Below, in pieces: positions 10,741 through 22,790 of a stretch of 64,000 nt of DNA. The notes beneath the pieces are model-generated. The model had not been told where the DNA came from. It ran no database searches and saw only the letters and a program-made list of their open reading frames with translations. Each line of letters starts with the position of its first letter. The first letter of the stretch is position 1. The position numbers and the translations under genes were made by a program. Origin of the DNA: Rhodocollybia butyracea (lineage: Eukaryota > Basidiomycota > Agaricomycetes > Agaricales > Omphalotaceae). Location: the NCBI GenBank assembly GCA_015501585.1, contig JADNRY010000059.1, positions 186,001 through 250,000 on the forward strand. The letters are read 5' to 3'.

Positions 10741-10823
10741 GAGTCTGTAGACTTTGTCAGAAAAGTAATATAGAAGTAGTGGCCATTCCACCTGTGAAGA
10801 CATGGAAGAATTAACAAGAGCAA

Positions 10824-10879
10824 GTTTGTTTGTTTGTGCTTTTTCATGTGCTCGAGTGCATGAAAAAGCGTGAACAAAC
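10824..10879. repeat. Imperfect hairpin with 21-bp arms
   Basis: Arms 10828-10848 and 10859-10879 are inverted repeats matching at 18 of 21 positions (core CTTTTTCATG/CATGAAAAAG). They surround a 10-base centre that itself contains the palindrome CTCGAG. The hairpin lies upstream of the TET/JBP N-terminal block. It could be a small palindromic transposon remnant or an RNA hairpin. Confidence 0.7.
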
Positions 10880-11125
10880 AACGGATATACGGCTATTATT
10901 ATTGCCGGTATTCATTATCGACCACTACCATTACTATAGTAATATATTATACAACTACGTCTATCTATGTAATTATAAAGATCGAAAGAGCAGTACATGG
11001 GGTCCTGGCATTGGAAATTTCTTCAGATTTGATTACCGGAGCGTGATACTTAGGCTTTCCATAAGAAGGGGATAAGGAGGGAATATTCTACTCTGGCGTC
11101 TTTGTCGAAAAAATTTCTGTATGAC

Positions 11126-11760
11126 TAGGCGTGCTCAATTAATAAATCTGGTTTCGTGGCTTTCCGCAATTTGTAATAAATTACCGAATATAGAATTTTT
11201 TGATGGCGTGTGCTCCTCACGATTTTCTTCCGTTTTGGCTCATCGGTCCACATCGAGCGCGTTAATGACCAAGGCAAAGACTCAGGATGAGCTTTTAGGC
11301 TTAGCCTGTGCTCCTCTTGCTGTATCCAATGCTCTGGATGAAGTTGGGGATAGTGATCTACTGATAGATGACTGAGAGGAAGAGGTAGAGAAACCTGAGA
11401 ATACTGCAGTGTTCTGATGCAAGAAACACTTGTAGTTTGAGGCTCGTGGAGGGTATAACAAATCTTCCTACTAGTTTGGTTTTAATAATATTTATGAGAA
11501 CACGTACAAGACTCCCAGTAGCACTATGATTACTGTTTCTTTCTGGGGTTGAAGATGTCTTGCTAGGTGCTGGGAGGCCTCTGGCCATCAGTATAACCAG
11601 CGCGGAAAGTTTTGTGAATTCACGCCTTCGTAAATACAGGTGCGAGTCGAAAAAGATTAAAAAGTATCTGGTTCAATTCCCATCAAAAAATTCCATATCT
11701 AGTAATTTATTACACATTGCGGAAAGCCACGAAACCGGATTTATTAATTGAGCACGCCTA
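11126..11760. mobile_element. Non-autonomous TIR element (Tc1/mariner-like MITE) with TA duplication
   Basis: The element body is 11128-11758 (631 bp). It begins GGCGTGCTCAATTAATAAAT and ends with its inverse. The terminal inverted repeats, 11128-11206 and 11680-11758, are each 79 bp and differ at only a few positions. Both ends are flanked by TA (11126-11127 and 11759-11760), the target duplication of Tc1/mariner-type transposases. The interior has no transposase-like frame, so the copy would need an enzyme supplied in trans. Confidence 0.85.
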
Positions 11761-12025
11761 CTAGTATGGCAAATAGGAAAGCCAAATGATGCTACTACTC
11801 GCGCCCACAGTGAGAGTACTATGAAAAGGATCATGGGAGCACGAGATATTCAAGCTCACTACTCTTTCTAGAGTACAGTGTTACATGTTGTACAACAAGA
11901 TACATAGTTAAACATCTTTCCTACAGAGGAGCGTTTGGCTGCATCCAATTCAAAGTGGTAAGATAGTTGGCCCAGTCCGTACTGCTCTGGCATTAGAACA
12001 AACAGCAGAATATAGTTGATAGCGC

Positions 12026-14810
12026 TTACTCGAATCCCATTCCCATCGGAGCGTCATTCCACATATTCCGAAGCTGTTCATCGGTGTCAAATGTCAAAGG
12101 AAGGATATCCACTATTTGCGCCTGTGGATCATCGAGATAGTGAGGAAGTTTTGTGGAATGTAATGCGTCAAACGGTATCGCGATGTCATTCGAAATAGGA
12201 GCAGTGGGTGTTGTCGCCGAGTAATTCGATGGGGGGAATGGGGCGGATGAGGTTGATGGTAGCGGGAGATCGCCTAGCATCGCAAGGTTGTATAAGATAT
12301 CGCGGTATTGCCCAGCTAACCAGGTCCTATTTCAAACCTTTGAGCCAGATACGGAGGCACCTGAGTTAGAGCACCTACCTAGATTCCGCGTTCTCCAACA
12401 CACCCATACATCCATGAACTCCGGACATTGTACCCGTAATGTCGATAACTGTTCCAGCACGCCGAGCGCTGAATAACTTGAAGAACAGAATTATAGCAGA
12501 AGTAAACGCGGTGTGCTGTGATCTCAAGTAAGCATTTAGAAAAGCTCTATGGAATATTACCTCACCAACAATATCGGAGCAAGAGTCATCGGAGCGCGCT
12601 GAGAAACGAGGCAAGCAATGCTACTACATGCACGAGCTGCATTGTCGCAGGTGGCGAGACACAGGTAGGTGATAGAAGATGATTTACCACCAGGGGCAAC
12701 GAACGGGTGATGCACTAAGATCCTAAGGTCATGATACGCGGAGCTAAGAACTGCAGCTTGAATGAAAAATAATGGGTCACGAATACCAGTGGAAAGTCGT
12801 ACTGAATGCTTATTAGAGAACAATCAATGCATTTGTGATCGAACCTACGATGCGATGGAATTCTGGCTTCCCAGTTATTCAGTCTTGAATTTAACTCTGC
12901 CACCAGGCGTTCCTCCCATCCTTGACCAGTATATCCTAAAACCGCCTTGGATTTGTTGATCGAATACTAGAAAGAAAATCAGAAATGAGAATTACATTGT
13001 TTGTAATAACTCACAATTGTTCTCAAGGCGTGAGAAAGGATTACACTGGCCTCTATGAAACGTATGACAAAAGTGATCTTGGATGGCTTGTCCGGGGGTT
13101 GCTTGAAGCAGTCTTCAGGATTTTCTTGTACCCAATACTCATCATCGCAGTCGATCGGCAGGTCAAGGTCGAACCTAGACGTGAAAGTGAATAAGAGCGG
13201 CCTACTGAGATGGAGTGAAGAAGGCATACTCTTCGTCATGTAAAGAGCAAGGACGGCCTAACGCCAGACAGGTTTGCCGGTCAAGCATATATAGACACCT
13301 ATTCATATTGATTAGAACTAAGAGCGAGGTTCCGGCTCAGAGAGATTTTATACCAGAACGCTCGCTTCCACAGCTCATCAGTGACGGTTAATTTTGAAGC
13401 ATAAACCTTCTTCCTATGAGCACCCATTGCTTGAGCTAAACGAATACCAGAAGAAAGTAAGGACCACCCCTCTTCCTGAGAAGGCGAGTTCTGTTGGTGA
13501 AGCGTGTAGAGCTAGACGATGAAAGCTTGAGTAGCTGAACGGGGGATATGTCAAATGAAACACGTACAACAATTGCTTGCAAGTTATACAGACTTGGAAC
13601 AGAAAGCGTAGCCTTTTTGTAGATATTGACTTGGGAGAACCATTTGAAACCAGAAGAACGCCAGGTTCCGGATCCCTCCAAAACTACCCTTGAGTCGGTA
13701 GAAAACTTAGACCCAATTGCGATGACGAGCAGCACAACATCTGCAAACTGAGCATCATGATAGTGAAGGCCTTGGGCAATAAGTGTTTCGAATGCTGGAC
13801 GGTTGAGCAGCGCGTACAGGTAGTTGACGTGCTCAAAAAACAAAGATACTAGGGAATCAAGAAGGTCTTGCGGAGGAAAATCAAATTGATGAAACGGCTC
13901 TGGTTGGGATTCCCACTATAGTGTACCAATACCCAGTGAGAATACGGTCAGATTGAATGATGGATAGCTCACTGGAAACGGAGACCAGAATTCTGGGCGT
14001 TTAAAAACTAAGGTAGAACTTGAAGATGTCCTTGAAGAATACTGTTCTGTGGCTTGACGTTTTTCGAAGATATCCGACACAAGCTTGGAGCTGCTGGATC
14101 GTCCATGAAATCTAGGACTGATGCTGAGGGAGGATATCCCCTGGTGAAGGATAGAAACACCGTCGAAATCTTCATCACTAAGCTCAAGTTCTTCTCCGCC
14201 ATTTGGTTCTTCATTTAAGTTCGGGTTCGAAGACAGGGCTGTCGGAGGACTGTCAGAGTTTCGGTAGTCTTGTGAGGAAGGTTGAACTGCATTGGAAGAT
14301 GACGGATTTGTGCTCTGAGCCTAGTTTTTTCCTGAACAAAATGTCACACATACAGTCTTTCAGCGCACCTGCTTCAGTAAGAGCTCAACCTCCGACAATC
14401 TAGCTTCAAGACGCTCAATGTAACTGGTGCCTGTTAGAGCAGGACATTCGAAGGAGAGCCAAAGCTCACTCTTTGGATATTACACGGTTCTAGATTCTTG
14501 AATTGTGATAAAACGAGGCATAAAGTATACAGGCACACGTACTTTGAATGTCCCATCATATGTGCAGGTTAGCCTAAACGAAAACGTGTAAGTCGGAGTT
14601 CAAATATGTAGAGCTATGCGAGACTAACTTGCTGGCTAAACAAGTATTGCAACTACCATTTTTCCCAGGAGCACCAACGCACCTTCTCAAACTCTCGTTA
14701 AAAACTGAGTAAAATGTCATAGGATTGGACTTGCCGCACTTTACTTTACGCTTCTTACAGGTATCACAGCTATTGCCTCGTCTTTTGGGTCTATCAGGGC
14801 CGGTGCTCAT
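12026..14810 (-). CDS. Zn2Cys6 fungal-specific transcription factor
   Basis: The start MSTGPDRPKRRG leads into a binuclear zinc cluster: CDTCKKRKVKC, then after an intron CNTCLASKLTC (another intron splits the last part, spliced near 14625/14570). The regulatory middle-homology region follows on many small exons. Pieces are FFEHVNYLYALLNRPAFE (about 13800), DLDLPIDCDDEYW (about 13170), AELNSRLNNWEARIP (about 12900), FFIQAAVLSSAYHDLRILVHHPF (about 12740) and a C-terminal Ser/Pro-rich tail ending MWNDAPMGMGFE. This is the usual plan of nuclear DNA-binding regulators of fungal metabolism, with the cluster contacting CGG-type half sites. It is divergent from the GH71 glucanase gene with under 300 bp between starts, so the two may be co-regulated. 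Exon borders in the middle are not all resolved. No disabling change was seen. Confidence 0.85.
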
Positions 14811-15107
14811 CGTGTATAAAGGGAAGACTTTATCCGGGCGTTTGATTAAAGCGCTTAATGTGTTATAAGCGCTCTTGATTGCCGAAATCCAAATTTATTA
14901 ATTAATCGTTCTCATGATGCATGGCCATCCCAATGTGGTACCCGTCTACGCTGTTTGAGCGCAGTGTTCACAATAAAGCTAGTTCTGTCCACGAGAGGCA
15001 GAACCGTCTGATCCGTAATTCAGTACCCAGCCTTGTGCTGACGCAAGATTTTTCCAAGGACCTGGAGTACTAGAAGTCGACCTTTCAATTTCTCTTATTA
15101 GATCATA
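14811..15107. promoter_or_regulatory. Shared intergenic promoter region, Zn2Cys6 regulator / GH71
   Basis: This 297-bp gap separates two divergent start codons and should hold both promoters. An AT-rich block (AATTTATTAATTAATC) lies near 14890. Short near-palindromic GCGC-type motifs lie around 14836-14872. No specific operator can be assigned. Confidence 0.45.
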
Positions 15108-16779
15108 ATGTCTGTTACTATTGCTTTAGGATTGCAATGCCTGTCACTGGTCTTGCGTGTCGACGCTGCAGCTGTGTTCGCTCACTTCATGGTAACTATC
15201 AATTCACGTATTTGAAGTATTACCAGAGTATTACACTGAAATGATACAGGTGCAGAATGCATTCTCTTACGTCCAGCCAGATTGGGCCGCTGATATTGCA
15301 GTAGCCCAAGCTATAGGCATCGATGGGTTTGGTAATATCTATCAAATTTCGTTATATCACCATGTTGATTCCGCATTTCCAGCTCTCAACACAGCTGTCG
15401 ACAACTATGAGGTTTCCAAATATCCAGACGCTTTTGCAGCTGCTGAGGCTGCCAATTTCCAGCTTTTCATTTCGTTCGATATGACCTATGACTGGGTCCA
15501 AAACGACATGGTCAGTCTCGTCCAAACTTATGCCAACAGTTCGAGCTACTACAAATGGAATGGCAAACCCTTGGTCAGCACCTTTGACGGTGATGCAGAC
15601 GCAGAAGATTTCTGGGCAGGCTTCAAATCTGCGCTTTCCAACGCGGGCATTACTATTTCACTAGCTCCCGCTTTCATTGACTTTCGAGACCCTTCTGATG
15701 CTATACAAATGTTTGGGGATTTCCCTTCGATCGATGGGTTCTTCAACTGGTGGTCATGGTTAGCAATGATTTGCACAGAAATATCACATGGACTAAATCT
15801 TTACTATCTTGTAGGCCAGACGATGTTGCAGCAGACCTCACGACCGCTACTGACCTAGCTTACAAGGCGGGTATTTCCGCAGCTGGTAGAACTGGTCCTT
15901 ACATCATGGGTAGGTTAACTCGAGCTTACACGAATGCTTGAATCTCAATAGTCACGGTCCTTTCAGCTGTCTCCCCTTGGCAGTTCAAAGAGCTTGGAGG
16001 AGAAAACGACTGGGTTGAGCAAAGCGATGAACTCTGGAAATACAGATGGGAGCAGGCCATCTCAGATGTAAAACCTGATATTGTAGAAATTGTAACTTGG
16101 AATGACTATGGTGAGGATGTCTCTACGATTTTGATATTTGATATAGCCATTGACTTGGCCCACTCTTTAAGGCGAAAGTCATTACATCAGCGACATAAAC
16201 CCGAAGGTAAACCTGGGTGACTTGGCGCCAAACTACGTTAATGGGTATGTAGGAAGTTATAGTTGATTGTGCTATATGCTGAGGACTGTATAGGTTTGAT
16301 CATGGTGCTTGGAGAATAATGGCTCAATATTATATTTCTTGGTACAAGACTGGGACTGCGCCTAACATCACTGTAAGTAACTTTTGCCGCTACGAAGTAG
16401 CTGATGGTCGTCACGGTACTTTTTACCATAGAAAGACCAAGTCGTGTACTGGTACCGAGCCTTCCCCAAGGCTATCGCCTGCAGTGGAGGTGACCTTCCG
16501 AGGAACTCAGACTTCCCCGCCGACGCGGTATTCGCCTATTCTATGTTGACATCACCCGCCACTGTTGTTCTTACAGTAGGAGACAACTCAATGTCATTCG
16601 ACGTCTCTGCGGGAGTGGCAATTGGGTCGGTACCTTTCTCCACAGAAGATGGGCAATTGCCTGTTATTTCGATTATGAGGAACGGCGCGACTGTGAAGAG
16701 TGGAACGGGAGCGAAAGCTATCAATACGAGCTCGTGCCCGTACTACAACTTCAACCCATTGGTCGGTATAGTTGATTGA
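15108..16779 (+). CDS. GH71 alpha-1,3-glucanase (mutanase), secreted
   Basis: Seven exons (15108-15191, 15250-15758, 15815-15909, 15967-16110, 16172-16244, 16294-16372, 16432-16779) give 443 residues in frame. The first 20 or so residues (MSVTIALGLQCLSLVLRVDA) form a secretion signal. GH71 landmarks follow: VFAHFMVQNAFSY at the mature N-terminus, ADIAVAQAIGIDGFG, LFISFDMTYDW, STFDGDADAEDFW, FFNWWSWPDD, VSPWQFKELGGENDW and EIVTWNDYGES. The enzyme endo-hydrolyses (1->3)-alpha-D-glucan of fungal walls outside the cell, for wall remodelling or for feeding on other fungi. The C-terminal 110 residues form a beta-rich extension with no separate carbohydrate-binding module that I recognise. The start is chosen because the signal peptide and exon 1 end in phase with VQNAF. 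Intact. Confidence 0.92.
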
Positions 16780-17519
16780 TCTGTTTAGCGATAAATCTCA
16801 TTAATAGCATATCGTGGTCGCGAATATATCTGATATATATGAGCCTGACGGAAACTTTACATTTCGTAGTGCTGTAAGTTGAAGTTGGTTGAAAGGCTCT
16901 TTATAACAGGTAGGGGCTGAGTTGCATGTGTCTGCCCCTGAAACCACCCGAGAGACTCAATGTTAATCCGAACCTGATATCAGCCGCATGCCATTGAACT
17001 CGAAACTGCTCATCTTCCAATCCCAGCTTCCTCTGGACGAAGCAAGGACGAAGCTACTGTATCACCAAACTTAATAAGTATCGCGAATCTCCCACAGAAC
17101 ATGGAGGGCAAATTTGAATCCTTAATGGTGTAAAACAAGGTACAACGTACAAGCTATACTACAATACCATGCAGATACATCATCCAAAGGAATTCAAAGG
17201 CGTTCAGCTCCATGGGCCCCACGGCATCTCGATGAGCAATCCGGACCGCGGTGACACATTAACTTTCCTAGCATCCTCGATGACCACTGGGCCTGAGGGT
17301 GCCTTTAGAGCCATGACCTGTCATCTCCTGCCATGGGCTCGATCAGAGAGGCTCAGGGGACCCGGTAGGCACTTTTCTGAAGTTATTCACCAATACATAA
17401 TAAGAGGAGTACACAGTGACCGCGAGTGACCGCCGTCGCTCTAGTTGCGTGATGCTTATTATAATCCGTAACGCGTTTAAAGGCTGGCGTTCCTTTGATT
17501 CTCTCCCTTAGTTCTTGTC
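16780..17519. other. Intergenic region, no gene seen
   Basis: This 740-bp stretch lies between the GH71 stop and the sedolisin start. Open frames here are short and have no protein-like composition. It presumably contains the GH71 terminator and the sedolisin promoter. Confidence 0.5.
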
Positions 17520-20225
17520 ATGTTGGTCCTTCAAATCCTTCCTCCCCTCCTGTGGTTGGGACAGATCTTCGCCAGCCCATATACACTCGCTCCCTTTGTT
17601 TTGCACGAAAAGCGCACTCATACTCCCAAGGGGTGGTCTCATGAACGTAAACACCTTGCTTCCGCGGTCCTGCCTTTGCGATTCGGGTTGAAGCAAGCCA
17701 ATATTGACAAGTTGGAGGACTATTTGTATGACATTTCGGATCCCAGTTCGCCGAACTTTGGGAAACACTGGACACCTATGAAGGTCGCCAACACGTTTGC
17801 GCCCAGCACCGAGAGCGTAGCAGCCGTTCATGAATGGTTATCCGATAACGGTATAGCAAAAGAACGACTCAGAGTTACCCCTGGCAAAAATTGGATCCAG
17901 CTTGATGCCACAGTTGAAGAGGCAGAACGGTTGCTTCTCGCGGACTATCATGTCTACAGGCACGAGTCTGGTCAGGAACATATTGGTGTGTGCCGAGTGC
18001 TGTTTTTTTTGGAGTTCCCCGATTTACACGGTGTACCAGCCTGTGACGAATACTATCTCCCTGAACAAGTTGCGCCGCATATCGATATTGTGACTCCCTC
18101 TGTCCATTTTGATACCGTGGTTCACCTTCAGCCCATGTCGCTAGATACGACTATCCTGAAAAGTGATATAACCATCGTCAATGAGACATATCCGGGTGTG
18201 GATCATTGCGATACACAAATCTCACTTGACTGTTTACGGGCGCTGTACAACTTCGATTATATACCGACCGCGTCAGATCTGAACAGTTATGGCATCGGTA
18301 AGTCTATCACATACTAAGTATCGCTCTTCTGCAACTGTGAATGTTATTCAATAGTTGAGTATACACCCCAAACATTTCGTCAATCAGACTTGGACCTCTT
18401 CTTCACAAACTATTCTATTCCAGAACTGGTTGGTCGTCCGCCTTTCCCAGTTTCAATCGACGGAGGTGCGTCAGAGCCTTTTCCAGGTGCTCAACTTCAT
18501 GATGATAAAAATGAAAAGGACTTCAGCAGACATTTAATCAAAGTGTGCCTTTTATCGCAGAGTCTCATTTGGATCTACAATATGGAATGGGACTCGTCAC
18601 ACCCAAGTTAAACGTCACTCTGTACCAAGTTGGTGACACGGTCAATCCCAGTAATATCTGCTCCGTACATCTTCACAACCTTGAACCATCACTAATGAAT
18701 CTTTAGACACTTCGTTCAACAATTTCCTGGATGCCATGGACGGTTCCTATTGTACCTATGAGGGTGGAGATGATCCTTCTGTGGATGCTATCTACCCTGA
18801 TACTCAACCCGGAGGATACGATGGTATAAAATGAGTCATCATAAGACATCAGTTGCTGAACATTTTTTCAGCACCTCCTAACTGTGGGACCGCTAAGCCA
18901 GCCTCTGTTATCAGCACGTCCTACAGTTACAACGAAGCTGACCTTACGCCTTTCTATGTTACACGCCAGTGCAATGAATATGGTGAGAGCTCTTCAAGTC
19001 CAACGAGACCTTGAGGTTTATCATTTATTAGCCAAGTTGGGTCTAATGGGAATCACTATCCTATACTCTTCTGGAGATTATGGAGTCGCTGGTGAGTGGA
19101 TTCCATATTTTCCTCGTCTTCAACTTGAATCTGATCTTTCAAACCTAGGCAATGACGGGGATTGTCTGAATGAAGACGGTCAGTCCTTTACAAGCAGTCA
19201 GCTTTATATTTACATACAGTATTTTCCAGGCTCTCAAACATCAAACGGGACTCTATTTAATCCCACCTTCCCCGGTACTTGTCCCTACGTTACTTGTGAG
19301 TTTTGATACCTTTTCCACTCCATATTGTTGGTTTAAATGCATTTTAGCTGTTGGTGCTACTCAAGTTGCAGTCGGAAACACTGTCTTGGATCCTGAGATC
19401 GCTGCCGTAAGAGTGACCTCCAGTTCAGTATTTTACAGGTGCGGTAAAACCCCTTGGGTAACCCCGGCCACTAAATTTTCTATCCACATTATAGCGGAGG
19501 AGGATTTAGGTACATATTATTGTTCTTACCTATTTAACCTTTTGATTTGACTCACAGCACTTGGGCGCTAGCAATGTCTTTGAGATTCCGAGATATCAGA
19601 AAAATGCTGTAGATGCGTATTTGAAGAATTTCAGGACGGAGAACTTCGCCCCTGCGGTGTACAACTCCTCCGGAACGGTACGTCAAGTCGATATCGAGAA
19701 TAGAACTGACGAGTTCTTCAGAGTCGTGCATACCCTGATGTTTCTGCTAATGGGTACGTGCCATGTACCGTGTTTTTTTTGACGTTTCTGAGCTTTGTCA
19801 TATTTAGGGCGAATTTTGTCGTTGCTGTAAGTTTGTCTGGTGTTACATAGTACCAGTGTCTCAAAATCTCCTCCAGGCGGATGGTGAATTTATTCTTGAA
19901 TGGGGGACTTCTGCTTCTACTCCCACCACGGGGGCAATTCTCGCAATGATCAATGACGCGCGCCTTGCCGCTGGAAAAGGGACGATTGGTTTCATCAACC
20001 CTACGATATACTCCGCATCGTTCCGAGAGGCGTTCAACGACATAAAAATTGGTAGTAATCCAGGTTGTGGAACGGATGGGTTCAACGCAGCCTACGGATG
20101 GGATCCAGTTACGGTAAGTTGAACTTTTTAGTCGAGCTTCCTTGTACTAATCAGTGATTTGTTTTCAGGGACTGGGAACACCAAACTTTGAGAAGCTGAG
20201 AAAACTCTGGCTGGCTCTACCTTAA
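17520..20225 (+). CDS. Sedolisin-family (S53) secreted serine-carboxyl protease, tripeptidyl-peptidase type
   Basis: Sixteen exons can be joined in frame to 628 residues. A signal peptide (MLVLQILPPLLWLGQIFA) is followed by a pro-kumamolisin activation domain (LEDYLYDISDPSSPNFGKHW, VEEAERLLLADYHVYRH). The catalytic domain carries ESHLDLQYGMG (Glu and Asp of the triad), SSGDYGVAG (oxyanion Asp), SGGGFSNVFEIPRYQ, YPDVSANGANFVVA and GTSASTPTTGAI (catalytic Ser). The C-terminal Ca2+-site region reads GCGTDGFNAAYGWDPVTGLGTP. The family acts in acidic surroundings, releasing tripeptides or cutting internally. One exon is only 15 nt (19495-19509, inside SGGGFS) and another 19 nt. The exon 3/4 junction (about 18487-18560, donor GTGCTC) is the least certain. 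All catalytic residues are present. Confidence 0.92.
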
Positions 20226-20294
20226 AAACGGAGTTGAATTACGTCGTTGCAAGTTATGTATTTGTACATGTATCATAGTTTATAGAAATCGAAG

Positions 20295-20994
20295 CTATGG
20301 TCCGTCAATTGGGTTCACATCGACGGTTGTTTCGTGGGGACCCGAATAAGGACTAGGTACAGGAGAAAGATCGTATGGAGTAGCAGGTGGAAGTTCAAGA
20401 TGAGGGCGGGCAATAACAGTGATACTGCCGTTCTTTATTGTACAGGGAGTTTTGCAGGATGGACATTTGCCATCAGAGGACGGGCCATTCAACCACTATA
20501 TAGATTGTTAGTTAGTAGAATGAAATTTCTCGTCGGCAAAACCCACGTCAGTAATATGTTCGAGACAAAAAAGGGAGCGACAACAGGGTGTTCTGCATCC
20601 AGTTCTTGCAACCTCGAAACTATATACAGCGTCAGAGAAAAGAAGTAAGAATCTGGAAATTCAAGGACCATATTCCACAGTCACGATCAATTTCCTTCTT
20701 CATCGGTGGATGGTCTTTTTGCTTTTGAGTGAAAGAATTAGAACGCCACTCTCTTGGTCTGGTAGGAAGATCACTGGTTGGAGCAATCCCGTATTTGGCC
20801 CAAACATCGGCGCTGGGCTCTCCGCGGGGAGTCGTGTCGTTGGAAGGAGGCTTCAAGATTGATGAAGGTGATTCAGCACCGAGATTTATGGGACTATCAG
20901 CACCTGAGTTATCTGTAGAGAGGCAGCTTGGTTAGCGAGACAGAAAAAGGAGAAAGTACCTACCAGTGGTAGGCGAGAGTCGCAATTCAGGCAT
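20295..20994 (-). CDS. Small RING-finger protein
   Basis: Four exons (20994-20964, 20912-20669, 20619-20547, 20495-20295) give 182 residues. The first 90 or so are Ser/Pro-rich and polar (MPELRLSPTTDNSGAD, then EWRSNSFTQKQKDHPPMKKE). A RING-like zinc module is assembled across introns 2 and 3: DCGICFEVARTGC, PCCRSLFCLEHITDWL, and GKCPSCKTPC. This suggests an E3 ubiquitin ligase or a RING scaffold, with substrate unknown. The C-terminal 45 residues are Pro-rich. The donor of intron 2 is GTCCTT, atypical but needed to make the CxxC. Its 3' end faces the sedolisin gene with 69 bp between stop codons. No close family is recognised. Confidence 0.75.
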
Positions 20995-21191
20995 TTGGAT
21001 CTGGGTCAGGTTCAAGCCTCTTGGTTCGTTCTGGTATGACGTCATCCACAGAAACTCAATTACTGCCACTATAGTTAACTACGACTATATACATATTCTA
21101 CACAGCTAAGCATCCTGTGGTGTCCTGGAATGTCCTACTTTCCAGTACATATCTAACAAATGAATGTGCAGTTGTCCATAAAAGAAAAAAA

Positions 21192-22790
21192 TTAAAATGA
21201 GGAGAGTAAACCCAAGAATGCTACAGAAACTGGGATCAAAAAGTAGTCCTTGAAGCCAGCGACAGCAAAAGCAACAGCCGAGTTGGATCCTGAGCCAGAC
21301 CCAGACTGTCCAGTTGAAGATGAGCCGGCGGCAGAAGAAGATGAGGATGATGACAGCGATGAGTTGGACTGTCCATTGGTGTATATTTGCAAGCTTATAA
21401 AGAGCGATTCAGAAAAGTAGCATGAAAAAAGAAACAGTGAACCCAACTAGTTAATGCTCCAGAAAGCGTTTGCATAATTGGCCGGGTCAGCAACGAGAGA
21501 GGAGCAGTTTGGTGCTACCTGGCTACATGTCGAAGCGAACGTAGCGGCGTCTCCCGCAAAGGCTCCTACAGAAGGGTTCGTTGTCTGCATCCTCAGGTTA
21601 ACTTTAGTACATACCACAAATGTCAATGTACTGCAAAAAAAAAACAAATCAGGGAGTGAAAAGTACACTTAAAGGCTTTGACAAACAAGAGTGATGATCT
21701 GAGAGCCGAACGAGGTCGTAGGGTTACAGCCGCTCTATCAAAGTATTTAACACCCAATAAACTAGTAGAAAGTGAGTATACTCACTGCCGGATACCAAGC
21801 TGATGCTTCGCCCCAGGTTGAGGGATCCGGGGAGGAAGCAATACCGATGTTACTGGGCACAGAGTTGCGAGCAAAGTACCACATCGCTATTCCATCCGTA
21901 TCCCACTGCATAGCAAAAACACCTCCACCTTGGCCACCAAACCCTGAGCCAAACGAGTTGCTTTTAGTTTCAGTGACGACGCAGCCAACAGTGTTCTGTC
22001 CAGTGGTTGGGGTGACTGTGCAGTTAGAGATGTTACCAGTGGGAGCGGGAGTGGTTATGGTTCCAGTTTGATTCGACGCGACAGATAAAGGCTGATTACA
22101 GTTGTCGACGCCTACGTGAAGCGAGAAACGATTGTCCGTAGCAAGATTCACATTTTCTATGATATCAATCTCGCCTGCACGACGTCAGCAAGGTTCGCAG
22201 TCAGAGGTCCTAGAGAATTCAAAAGTACCTTGCTGTGGCCATACTTGACCTTGAGTGAACAGAGAGGGCCAGACAGAGCACTGGGGGAGATATGAGATGA
22301 GACAGGGAAAGGGCTGCAAAGGGACGTACTCCAAAGGGTATATTGTTCGCGTCAAAGATGAGCAAGCTTCCCATTTCCATCAGCTCATTGCTCTCGAGAT
22401 ACACCGTGTTCCTGCCAAAGGTGTCATCCCTGCACCATTAGTCGTATTATCTACTTTGATAATGGCGCTTCCATGTGGGTCCACAAAGGTCAGATTAGCT
22501 GCTTCGGCATCTGACTGAGAAAGGAAGTGTACGTTTCCTGTGTTCCCAGTTAGTGACTTGATTTTTATCGTTGCCATAGAGCAGACTGACCAAAGTTGTT
22601 GAAATCGATTGCACTGGCGTTGTACTTGAACCCAGGAAAGCTGAAAAAAATCCCGTTGAAAAAAAGGCGAAAAGTGGCCGTCTTTGACATACAAGTTTTG
22701 TCCACTGAGGTTTTGCGAAATGGTCCAAGTCGTGGCCTTTGTCAAAACGAATGAAGAGACCACAACAGCGAGTCTTAGGCTCAGCGGCAT
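21192..22790 (-). CDS. GH16 endo-beta-glucanase, GPI-anchored, with an apparent frameshift
   Basis: Nine exons start at MPLSLRLAVVVSSFVLTKAT (signal peptide). Landmarks are SFPGF-like FFPGFKYNASAIDF, NVHFLSQSDAEAANL, FDANNIPFGCSVWPSLFTQGQVWPQQ and the catalytic GEIDIIENVN (nucleophile and acid/base Glu of GH16). Then come GGVFAMQWDTDGIAMWYF, the last strand region NYANAFWSINYLQIY, and a Ser/Gly linker with a hydrophobic tail (YFLIPVSVAFLGLLSSF) typical of a GPI signal. The enzyme would act on wall beta-1,3/1,4-glucans at the cell surface. One exon is only 16 nt (21615-21630). Near 22405-22425 the frame jumps by one base at a TTT run (MTP then GRNTVYLES). Restoring continuity needs one extra base, so this is either a real frameshift or a base-calling slip. 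Confidence 0.85.
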
